Origin: Planctomycetota bacterium
GTDB taxonomy: Bacteria > Planctomycetota > GCA-2746535
Reading direction: 5' to 3'
Length of the DNA: 53,360 nucleotides
Assembly: GCA_002746535.1 (NCBI GenBank)
Contig: NVWA01000010.1
Span: 126,949-180,308 of the forward strand
Positions within the stretch are counted from its first letter, which is position 1. Each line of letters opens with the position of its first letter. The notes under the pieces are model-generated. The model searched no databases and had not been told where the DNA came from. It was given only the letters and a program-made list of their open reading frames with translations. Positions 8,752 to 14,572 of the stretch are shown one piece after another. The position numbers were made by a program, and so were the translations under genes.

Positions 8752-9588
8752 TCAATACGGCATCCGTCGAAATTGTTTTCGATAGGTTAGGGGTGTTTTA
8801 TTATTCATCTTTTTAAAAAAACGATTGAAATAATACTCATCATCAAACCTCATGGCTTCACTGATTTCTTTGACCATTAAATCGGTATGAATTAGATAAT
8901 CTGTTGCACTTTTGTTAATCCTATCGTTTAAAAATGATTTCAACGTTTGACCCATGTCCCGATGAAAAGCTCTCGATAAACCTTGCGTGGATAAATCCAT
9001 AATTTCTGACAATTCGGCGACGGTGATTCTTGCACTTAAATTATCTTCAATAAATCGAAATAATTTTCGATAGCGTTCTTCTTTATGATTAATATTTTGT
9101 ATGCCCTCTTCGACCATTCTTTTTTCAGTCAAAAGTTTCATGATTAAAAATTGTAGTTGATAGTACATGGCATTGTTGGTCAAACCCTTTTTGAAAATCG
9201 GTAGAAATATTTTTCTCCAAGGTCCAAGGCATACGATTTTATTCAATCCATGAAAAAGATCTCTTCCTAAAATATTGCTCATGCCAAACATGATATAATA
9301 TTTTGAGATTTTCGTTTTGCACCCAAACCCTCTTGAAATGTCAGAAGGAATAAAATAAATTTGATCGGCCTTCAACGGAATTTTTTTGCCTTCATGTAAC
9401 ATAAATCCATCACCGCCAGCTATGAAGTAAAGCGTATTTGTTTGGTTTTTTACTAAGTTTTTCCCATGCGACCATCCAGGTTTGTCGCCTTCAAAATAGT
9501 TTAAAAGCTGTAAATTAAAGGGATATGATTCAATAATACGAAAAGCACTTTGCTGTTCTGTTGTGAGTAAACTTTGATTATTGTGCAT
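8752..9588 (-). CDS. AraC/XylS-family transcriptional regulator
   Basis: The N-terminal half is a cupin-like sensing domain (N-T-L-Y-F-I-A-G-G-D-G-F-M-L-H-E-G then A-D-Q-I-Y-F-I-P), expected to bind a small effector. The C-terminal 100 residues contain two helix-turn-helix units: I-T-V-A-E-L-S-E-I-M-D-L-S...L-S-R-A-F, and M-V-K-E-I-S-E-A-M-R-F-D-D-E-Y-Y-F-N-R-F-F-K-K. The longest frame begins at an ATG at 9636 (294 residues), but AAGGA at 9596-9600 is placed for the ATG at 9588, giving 278 residues (M-H-N-N-Q-S). It is divergent from the three-gene group starting at 9695, with about 106 bp between starts, so control of those genes is likely. The effector is unknown. Confidence 0.9.
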   Translation of the reverse strand: MHNNQSLLTTEQQSAFRIIESYPFNLQLLNYFEGDKPGWSHGKNLVKNQTNTLYFIAGGDGFMLHEGKKIPLKADQIYFIPSDISRGFGCKTKISKYYIMFGMSNILGRDLFHGLNKIVCLGPWRKIFLPIFKKGLTNNAMYYQLQFLIMKLLTEKRMVEEGIQNINHKEERYRKLFRFIEDNLSARITVAELSEIMDLSTQGLSRAFHRDMGQTLKSFLNDRINKSATDYLIHTDLMVKEISEAMRFDDEYYFNRFFKKMNNKTPLTYRKQFRRMPY

Positions 9589-9694
9589 GTCTCTATCCTT
9601 ATCTGCTAAAAAAGTCCATTTTATTAATTGAAACATCCATTGTAAAGAAATTAATTTTATTGATGATAGGTTAAATTAAATGAAGGGTGAGTAT
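9589..9694. promoter_or_regulatory. Divergent promoter region, AraC regulator / oxygenase gene group
   Basis: A 106-bp region between opposed starts, AT-rich, holding the AraC gene's Shine-Dalgarno (9596-9600, minus) and AAGG at 9683-9686 for the plus-strand gene. No clear direct-repeat operator is visible. Its compactness suggests that AraC binding would affect both directions. Confidence 0.45.
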
Positions 9695-9982
9695 ATGGAT
9701 AATTACAGACAAAAATTATTGGTTCTCTATCTAGGCAATTCGACACCTGATTCCAATGTCATCGGCTGGTCAATTTATGACGGTACTGGTCAAGAAGTTT
9801 TTGAAGCAACCGGGAATTCTGAACCTCCTTATAAAACAGGATTGTGTGCTATGAAAGAAGGCTGGCGATTAATTAAATTTCCTGATTTAAAAAACCCCAT
9901 CAAAGGTCAAGAATTTGATTTAGGGTATTTAGAATATGAATTTGTTTTCGAAAAATGGATTAATATGGAGGAGCACAAATGA
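9695..9982 (+). CDS. Small conserved-looking hypothetical protein, first gene of the oxygenase group
   Basis: 95 residues from the ATG at 9695 (M-D-N-Y-R-Q-K-L-L-V-L-Y-L-G-N-S); an in-frame ATG at 9680 would add five residues. AAGGGTGAG just before 9695 supports the later start. I do not recognise a family. It has no signal peptide or membrane segment, and reads as a soluble mixed alpha/beta protein with several aromatic residues (G-W-S-I-Y-D-G-T-G, K-E-G-W-R-L-I-K-F-P, L-E-Y-E-F-V-F-E-K-W). The stop overlaps the next start as ATGA, so it is translationally coupled to the PhyH-like gene and probably works with it. Confidence 0.75.
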   Translation: MDNYRQKLLVLYLGNSTPDSNVIGWSIYDGTGQEVFEATGNSEPPYKTGLCAMKEGWRLIKFPDLKNPIKGQEFDLGYLEYEFVFEKWINMEEHK

Positions 9983-10812
9983 TCGATAAAAATTTGCTTT
10001 TGACTTCCAAACAAATGGCCGAATTTGTCTCTAATGGCTTTTTAAAGTTTGATGGATTAATATCAAGGGATCTTTGCGAAAGAGCAGAAATCGAAATGGC
10101 CTCGGGGTCTTTATCAAAATTTAACAACAGTAATGGGACCATAGATGCACAAGGATCTCCTTTTTCTGAAGTATGGACAGACCCTGATCTAGCCATAGGC
10201 CAAATATTTCGATTACCTGAAGTTCAAGGGATCATTGAAAGTTTAATAGGTCCTAACCCTCGCTATGATCATCATTTCCCGCATTTAATTCAAGGCAAAT
10301 CAACCAGACGTGGCAACCTACATCAAGATGCTGAATTGGATCCGAGGTTTGAAAGTTTTGATATTCAGATTTCTTTTTTCCCTAGTGATGTTCCTCCTGA
10401 CATGGGAGGCACCTTGTTTGTACCAGGCAGTCATTTCAGACGAGTTCATGAAAGTAGTATCAATCGATACCAAAATATTGTAGGTCAACAGCAATGTGTT
10501 TGTAAAGCCGGGACAATACTATTCTGGCATCATAATCTTTGGCATTCGGGTAGAAGTAATCATACCGACCGAGATCGTTATATGTTTAAGCTACGGTTAA
10601 ACCCAACGGTAAAACAAATGTTATTATGGAACACAGATGATTTAGAAGATCCTGAAATCAATAGCATCTTAAACAAAAAGTTAGCATGGCATGGTCAACA
10701 AGGCCGAATAGAAGAAATGAATCGAATCCGATTATGGCGAAGCCTAACCGATCAACCGGAATATGATTTAAAAGGGTATTATTGGTCGAGAATTACAAAT
10801 GTCCCGAATTAA
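9979..10812 (+). CDS. Phytanoyl-CoA dioxygenase (PhyH) family Fe(II)/2-oxoglutarate oxygenase
   Basis: 277 residues. The facial-triad ligands are visible: H115-x-D117 in N-L-H-Q-D-A-E-L and H189 in L-W-H-S-G-R-S-N. An Arg in T-D-R-D-R-Y-M is the expected 2-oxoglutarate anchor. M-G-G-T-L-F-V-P-G-S-H is the typical PhyH strand-turn. The family hydroxylates diverse small molecules using iron, oxygen and 2-oxoglutarate; the substrate cannot be read from sequence. GGAGGAG at 9967-9973 is 5 bases before the ATG, a strong site. The start overlaps the upstream stop by 4 bases. Presence beside a DUF1445 gene and under a probable AraC switch suggests catabolism of a specific compound. Confidence 0.88.
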   Translation: MIDKNLLLTSKQMAEFVSNGFLKFDGLISRDLCERAEIEMASGSLSKFNNSNGTIDAQGSPFSEVWTDPDLAIGQIFRLPEVQGIIESLIGPNPRYDHHFPHLIQGKSTRRGNLHQDAELDPRFESFDIQISFFPSDVPPDMGGTLFVPGSHFRRVHESSINRYQNIVGQQQCVCKAGTILFWHHNLWHSGRSNHTDRDRYMFKLRLNPTVKQMLLWNTDDLEDPEINSILNKKLAWHGQQGRIEEMNRIRLWRSLTDQPEYDLKGYYWSRITNVPN

Positions 10813-10877
10813 AATATAATTAGTTGTCATGATTTAATTCTCCATACAATAGATTTTTTATTTTTAAAGAAATCTAG

Positions 10878-11672
10878 ATGAATAATTTTTCTTATATTAC
10901 GCCTAAAGAAAATAGAGCCTTGATTAGAGGTGGTAAATATACCCAGCAGACCTCCGGAATGTCCATGGGCTATTTGCAGGTTAATGTTGTTATTTTACCC
11001 AAAGATTTCGCAAACGATTTCCAAAAATATTGTGTAAATAATTCCAAAGCATGCCCCTTGTTAGAGGTAACTGATGTCGGTAGTATCGATGCCGGTAAGT
11101 TAGCAACTGAAGTGGATGTTAGAGTTGATTTACCAAAATACCAGATTTTTAAAAACGGTTTATTGGTGGATAGCCCGGATGACATATTGAATTATTGGCA
11201 AGATGACTTTGTTACCTTTTACTTAGGTTGCTCATTTAGTTTTGAAGATAAATTGTTAGAAGAAGGTTTTAAATTACGACATATAGTAGAAGGTCGAAAT
11301 GTACCTATGTATAAAAGTAATTTACCCTGTGCATCTGTGGGCCCTTTTAAAGGCAATATGGTCGTTTCAATGCGACCATTTTTAAAGGAAGATATTTCTA
11401 AAGTAAGTCAGATTACAAAAGAATTCTCGTTTGCTCATGGGGATCCAATTCACATGGGTGATCCAGAGGCAATCGGTATTGGTGACATAAATAATCCTGA
11501 TTTTGGTGATGCGGTCACGATAAATTCAAATGAAATCCCCGTTTTTTGGGCTTGTGGAGTCACCGCCCTTGAAGCGGTAAAATCGGCAAAACTTGATATC
11601 GCCATCACCCATGCCCCAGGTTGCATGTTGATTTGTGATGTCTTATCAGATGATCTTCAAGGCAATCGATGA
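10878..11672 (+). CDS. DUF1445 (YcsI-like) putative hydro-lyase
   Basis: 264 residues, about the usual length. Family marks are an early R-x-x-I-R-x-G segment, T-S-G-M-S-M-G-Y-L-Q-V-N-V-V-I-L-P, the block D-F-V-T-F-Y-L-G-C-S-F-S-F-E, and the C-terminal I-T-H-A-P-G-C-M-L-I-C-D. Members are annotated as hydro-lyases and include D-glutamate cyclase-like enzymes; the exact reaction here is unknown. It follows the PhyH-like gene by 65 bp, likely in one transcript. The TGA stop lies inside a dispersed repeat (11668-11735), so the last codons may be of repeat origin. The Shine-Dalgarno is weak. Confidence 0.88.
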   Translation: MNNFSYITPKENRALIRGGKYTQQTSGMSMGYLQVNVVILPKDFANDFQKYCVNNSKACPLLEVTDVGSIDAGKLATEVDVRVDLPKYQIFKNGLLVDSPDDILNYWQDDFVTFYLGCSFSFEDKLLEEGFKLRHIVEGRNVPMYKSNLPCASVGPFKGNMVVSMRPFLKEDISKVSQITKEFSFAHGDPIHMGDPEAIGIGDINNPDFGDAVTINSNEIPVFWACGVTALEAVKSAKLDIAITHAPGCMLICDVLSDDLQGNR

Positions 11673-11735
11673 GTTTTTTTGATTTAAATTAGATGGCGCA
11701 ATACCATTAGGGCGGAAATAGATTCCGCCCCTACA
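11668..11735 (+). repeat. Dispersed repeat R1, copy 1 (overlaps the DUF1445 stop)
   Basis: Begins GATGAGTTTTTTTGATTT and ends at a perfect hairpin GGGCGGAA-ataga-TTCCGCCC (11710-11730). A second copy at 12466-12534 is nearly identical. The opening string appears a third time, diverged, at about 12358-12378. The copies are direct, not inverted. Confidence 0.8.
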
Positions 11736-11795
11736 ATACAAAATATGAATAGAGGTGCGATGTTCGATACGTTGGACGGGGCGGATGTAAAAAAT

Positions 11796-11991
11796 AAATG
11801 GGCGTTAGCTGTAGGTTGGGCTGAGTAATGCGAAGCCCAACATTTTCATAAAAATATTATAAGGAATAATTTTTATTAATTAAAACGTAATGTCACAAAT
11901 ATTCCCAGATTGCCCTCTAATCGTTAAATTACTAGTGACGGCAAAATGTTGGGCTTCGCATTACTCAGCCCAACCTACGGCTGACGCCAAA
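11796..11991. mobile_element. MITE-like element, second copy
   Basis: The arms (about 11799-11846 and 11943-11988) match those of the element at 8505-8711, with the same GTTGGGCT/AGCCCAAC hairpin in each arm. The internal 95 bp differs from the first element but is partly shared with the solo right end near 13870-13965. Confidence 0.7.
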
Positions 11992-12005
11992 TTTATTACC
12001 TATAC

Positions 12006-12211
12006 TTTTCTCAATTGACAAGATGTCCAATTCCCCGAAGGGTGAAACCAAAAAAAAAATAACCGATGAAATATTCGATATGTTGGTAGGGGCGGAATCA
12101 ATTTCCAATGGTTGTATCCACCATAAATGTTGGTCAGACGAATAAAAGATCGAATAGTTTTCTCAATTGATAAGTTTTACAAAGATTTCTAATTCCCCGA
12201 AGGGGGTAAAT
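12006..12211 (+). repeat. R3 repeats, two copies, with an R2 copy between
   Basis: TTTTCTCAATTGA followed by a spacer and TTCCCCGAAGGG occurs at 12006-12047 and 12158-12211, and again at 13981-14034. The core CCCC-gaa-GGGG is a small hairpin. R2 (TTTCCAATGGTTGTA...CCACCATAAAT) lies between them and recurs at about 13791-13845. Confidence 0.65.
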
Positions 12212-12276
12212 TTCTAATAGCCCCTGGTGTAATGAAACCGAAGAGCGTAAGCCTGAGTGTTGAATGTAACCTGGGG

Positions 12277-12363
12277 TAAATGAAAAAACATACAGGTCCT
12301 CGGAGAGGGCCAACAAAAATCGTTAAACGAATTTTCGTAAATCATTTATAATTTTACGTGATG
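12277..12363 (+). repeat. R4 repeat, copy 1
   Basis: TAAATGAAAAAACA, then ACAGGTCCTCG, then GAGGGCCAACAA, then TTTTCGTAAATCATTTA. Copy 2 is at 14030-14099, with R3 immediately before it in both places. The first locus carries about 65 extra bases (12212-12276), itself palindromic (CCCCTGGTG...CCTGGGG). Confidence 0.65.
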
Positions 12364-12402
12364 AGTTCTTTTGATTCATAAAAGTCATTTTTATTTATAG
12401 CT

Positions 12403-12423
12403 CCCCTCCTTTTTAAGGAGGGG
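12403..12423. repeat. Strong GC-rich hairpin in a dispersed element
   Basis: CCCCTCCTT-ttt-AAGGAGGGG, a perfect 9-bp stem. The following TGGCAGCTTGCTGACGGGG resembles a dispersed element I associate with Bacteroidota and related genomes. There is no T-tract, so terminator function is uncertain. Confidence 0.6.
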
Positions 12424-12465
12424 TGGCAGCTTGCTGACGGGGTGGTTGGAGAAATAATTTCACGT

Positions 12466-12534
12466 GATGAGTTTTTTTGATTTTAAATTGATGGCACAAT
12501 GCCATTAGGGCGGAAATAGATTCCGCCCCTACGA
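12466..12534 (+). repeat. Dispersed repeat R1, copy 2
   Basis: Nearly identical to copy 1, with the hairpin at 12508-12528. It lies about 12 bp past the 3' end of the minus-strand esterase gene, so its hairpin may mark the transcript end. Confidence 0.75.
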
Positions 12535-12545
12535 AATATTCGTGG

Positions 12546-13259
12546 TTATTTTTTCTTTTTTATGAGCTCAATAGCTTTTTTGGCAAAACGTTCGCCAAGA
12601 ATTTTATAACCTGCTTTAGTGCAATGAAGATCATTTTTAATTTTTTTACCATTCTTACCTTCACCATCATTTAGATCATCTGTGTTTATCCAGGCATAAT
12701 TCTTTTTTGAGCTTCCTACTTCTTCAATTGCTTTTCGAACTTTTGTCCAATGAGGATATTTTTTATCTTTCATATCAAAATCACTCAAACGACCAATAAT
12801 AAAATTGATATCTTTTCTTTTTAAATCATTTTGAAGTTGAGCCATTAACCCTTTTAAACTTGCAGCGTATACATCACCATGTTTTTCGCGCGCATCTTTC
12901 TCACCTTGCATCCAAACAAAAGTTACGGTAGCAATTTTTTTTCCTTTAATGGCGAGTGTGACGGCTTTTATTAATTTATTGTATAAGGCCCCAGTCGCCT
13001 TTGGAGTGTCTCCTTTTGCTGGTTTCCATTTTTTATACCAATCTCGTATAGGTCGACCACCTCGTGCACTTTTGACAACAATGACATTGTTTTTTCCAAA
13101 GGCTTTTTCGACGGCAGGCGTGAAGGAAACTTTTGGATCCAAGCGAGCCATGTTTGATTGGCCTGAAAGAATGAATAGATGTTTGCCTTTATCGGCAGCA
13201 TGTATACTTTGTGTAAGGGTGAAAATAATCAATGTAAAAGTAAAAATTTGTTTGATCAT
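12546..13259 (-). CDS. Secreted SASA-domain (DUF303-like) SGNH carbohydrate esterase
   Basis: 237 residues. Residues 1-21 form a signal peptide ending S-I-H-A-A. Block I is L-S-G-Q-S-N-M with the nucleophile Ser35. V-T-F-V-W-M-Q-G-E-K-D is the conserved W-x-Q-G-E-x-D block, and N-D-L-H-C-T-K-A-G-Y supplies the catalytic Asp209/His211. Such enzymes remove acetyl groups from sialic acid or plant and algal polysaccharides (CE6-like). It starts two bases after the stop of the upstream lysine-rich gene, so the pair is one operon and probably translationally coupled. Several lysine-rich stretches, including K-K-K-K at the C-terminus, make the protein basic. The substrate is not determinable. Confidence 0.88.
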   Translation of the reverse strand: MIKQIFTFTLIIFTLTQSIHAADKGKHLFILSGQSNMARLDPKVSFTPAVEKAFGKNNVIVVKSARGGRPIRDWYKKWKPAKGDTPKATGALYNKLIKAVTLAIKGKKIATVTFVWMQGEKDAREKHGDVYAASLKGLMAQLQNDLKRKDINFIIGRLSDFDMKDKKYPHWTKVRKAIEEVGSSKKNYAWINTDDLNDGEGKNGKKIKNDLHCTKAGYKILGERFAKKAIELIKKKK

Positions 13260-13261
13260 AT

Positions 13262-13684
13262 TTAATCTTTCTTTTTCTGTTTAACGCCTGCTAATTTTCT
13301 TTGTTCGTGAGAAAGTTCTAGTAAATGAAAACGATCACCATCGCCGGTATGAATTTCTAAAGTGACTTTTCCTAGTTTAACTTTTTTAATGAAGTTAACG
13401 TGCCATTTATTTGGTTTGTATTTTTTTGTGCCTTTTGGTTTGTGCCAACCTTCATTTACTTTGATCGTTTTGCCAATTAAATTATTCGGTTTTTTTGCTT
13501 TATTATGCTTCCAAAGTTTTTTGACTTCTTTAATCTTTACATACAGCGTGTTCTTTTCTTTTTTAATAATTTCCCCGGTGACCATGCCAGAGAACCCATC
13601 GGTACCATCTGGTATATTCTTATCGCCGGCGTAAACTGAGCATATCAATATTAGTAAACTCATGATGATTAGATTAATTTTCAT
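13262..13684 (-). CDS. Lysine-rich secreted hypothetical protein
   Basis: 140 residues from the ATG at 13684. An ATG at 13690 exists, but GGAG on the minus strand (13693-13696) is too close to it and well placed for 13684. It has a signal peptide of about 19 residues ending in V-Y-A-G-D. The mature part has regular beta-strand pattern (F-S-G-M-V-T-G-E-I-I-K-K-E, T-L-Y-V-K-I-K-E-V-K-K-L-W) and ends H-L-L-E-L-S-H-E-Q-R-K-L-A-G, a layout I recall from small periplasmic proteins of PVC genomes. Function is unknown; a small beta-barrel is plausible. It is cotranscribed with the esterase. Confidence 0.7.
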   Translation of the reverse strand: MKINLIIMSLLILICSVYAGDKNIPDGTDGFSGMVTGEIIKKEKNTLYVKIKEVKKLWKHNKAKKPNNLIGKTIKVNEGWHKPKGTKKYKPNKWHVNFIKKVKLGKVTLEIHTGDGDRFHLLELSHEQRKLAGVKQKKKD

Positions 13685-13869
13685 GTTCATTGCTCCATTA
13701 AATTTTGGTTTATTGGATTCTTATTCTAGCAATACAATTGGGTTGCCTATTTAAATTCCTCTTATAATTTTGAAATCATTTCAAAAAAGATTCAATTTCC
13801 AATGGTTGTACCCACCATAAATTTTGGTCAGGCGAATAAGAGATAATTTTTTTATTAAAACTCAACTTC

Positions 13870-13965
13870 ACAAATATTCCCAGATTGCTCTCTAATTGTT
13901 AAAATACTAGCGATGGCAAAATGTTGGGCTTCGCATTACTCAGCCCAACCTACGGCGGACGCCAA
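13870..13965. mobile_element. Solo right end of the MITE-like element
   Basis: Matches the right 95-100 bp of the element at 11796-11991, including the CACAAATATTCCCAGATTG interior string and the GTTGGGCT/AGCCCAAC hairpin. No left arm is present. The similarity continues past the end into the R3 string, as at the other locus, so R3 and the element end travelled together. Confidence 0.65.
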
Positions 13966-13980
13966 TTTTATTATCTATAC

Positions 13981-14099
13981 TTTTCTCAATTGACATGTTT
14001 TACAAAGATGTCTAATTCCCCGAAGGGGGTAAATGAAAAAACAAACAGGTCCTCGAAGAGGGCCAACAATTTTTCGTAAATCATTTAAAATTTCACGAA
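13981..14099 (+). repeat. R3+R4 composite repeat, second locus
   Basis: R3 (13981-14034) runs directly into R4 (14030-14099), the same order as at 12158-12363 but without the 65-bp insert. Confidence 0.65.
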
Positions 14100-14243
14100 T
14101 CACAGGACAGGCATATGACCCAATTATCCCCAATTTTTTGTGTAAAAGATGATTAAAATCAGCCTATTAGTTTACCAAAAAGGTCAAATTATTTGATGTT
14201 TACTTTCCTATTATCCATAATTCTAGTTGCCTAAATAGTATAC

Positions 14244-14258
14244 TTTACAAAGTGTAAA
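14244..14258. promoter_or_regulatory. TTTACA-aag-TGTAAA dyad, candidate operator
   Basis: A perfect 6+6 inverted repeat with a 3-base centre, in the unique part of the region upstream of the giant gene. It could bind a dimeric regulator for either the giant gene or the esterase pair. Confidence 0.3.
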
Positions 14259-14459
14259 ATATATTTTTATATTAGCAGTTTTTGTCTAATTTCAACCCCC
14301 TGTTTTGATCTAAAAGCCTTCTTAATTGGTAAAATATCAGATTACAAAATATAGCTAAATCACTCGAAAATGAATTAAACCGGTCAAATTAATGCTTAGT
14401 ATTGAAAACTGTTTACAGCAAGATGTCTTTCTGTCGATTAGGGGTAAATTTTAATCATA

Positions 14460-14465
14460 TATAAT
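14460..14465 (+). promoter_or_regulatory. Candidate -10 box of the giant gene
   Basis: An exact TATAAT. No good -35 lies 16-18 bases upstream, so it may be activator-dependent. It would give a leader of about 100 bases containing the hairpin at 14498-14543. Confidence 0.4.
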
Positions 14466-14497
14466 GTAAAGAAGATTAATAATAATTGAATGAGTCC

Positions 14498-14543
14498 AAA
14501 AACTAAGCGACACTATTATTACTTAGTAATATGCTTAGTTTTT
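14498..14543 (+). promoter_or_regulatory. Leader hairpin upstream of the giant gene
   Basis: AAAAACTAAGC and GCTTAGTTTTT form a perfect 11-bp inverted repeat separated by 24 bases, which themselves contain ATTACT-t-AGTAAT. The 3' arm ends in T5, so it could act as an attenuator or a weak terminator between promoter and gene. It lies 29 bases before the TTG start. Confidence 0.5.
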
Positions 14544-14560
14544 ACGCAAACTGCTTTTTT

Positions 14561-14565
14561 GGTGA
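14561..14565 (+). promoter_or_regulatory. Shine-Dalgarno deciding the TTG start of the giant gene
   Basis: GGTGA is 7 bases before the TTG at 14573. The later in-frame ATG at 14621 has no ribosome site and would cut off the charged part of the signal peptide. Confidence 0.6.
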
Positions 14566-14572
14566 ATTTTAA

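Larger units (their letters stand above)
11673..12545. other. Repeat-rich convergent intergenic region
   Basis: Nearly 900 bp with no believable gene between the converging DUF1445 and esterase genes. It is a patchwork of non-coding repeats: R1 copies at each end, a MITE-like element (about 11796-11991), R3 strings (12006-12047 and 12158-12211), R2 (about 12097-12147), R4 (about 12277-12363) and a strong 9-bp hairpin (12403-12423). Confidence 0.75.
13685..14572. other. Divergent 889-bp intergenic region upstream of the giant gene
   Basis: There is no gene. The left half is repeat material: R2 at about 13791-13845, a solo right end of the MITE-like element at about 13870-13965, R3 at 13981-14034 and R4 at 14030-14099. 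The right half (14100-14572) is unique AT-rich sequence holding the dyad at 14244-14258, the TATAAT at 14460-14465 and the hairpin at 14498-14543. Confidence 0.7.

Noticed and set aside
12134..12316. Minus-strand 60-codon frame
   Set aside because: It lies wholly inside R3/R4 dispersed repeats, with no ribosome site or protein features.
11668..14099. Possible CRISPR array
   Set aside because: The repeats are of several unrelated families with irregular spacing and hairpins; there are no uniform direct repeats with spacers and no cas genes.
14498..14543. Riboswitch or T-box in the giant gene leader
   Set aside because: Only one simple inverted repeat is seen, with no conserved core of a known riboswitch class.
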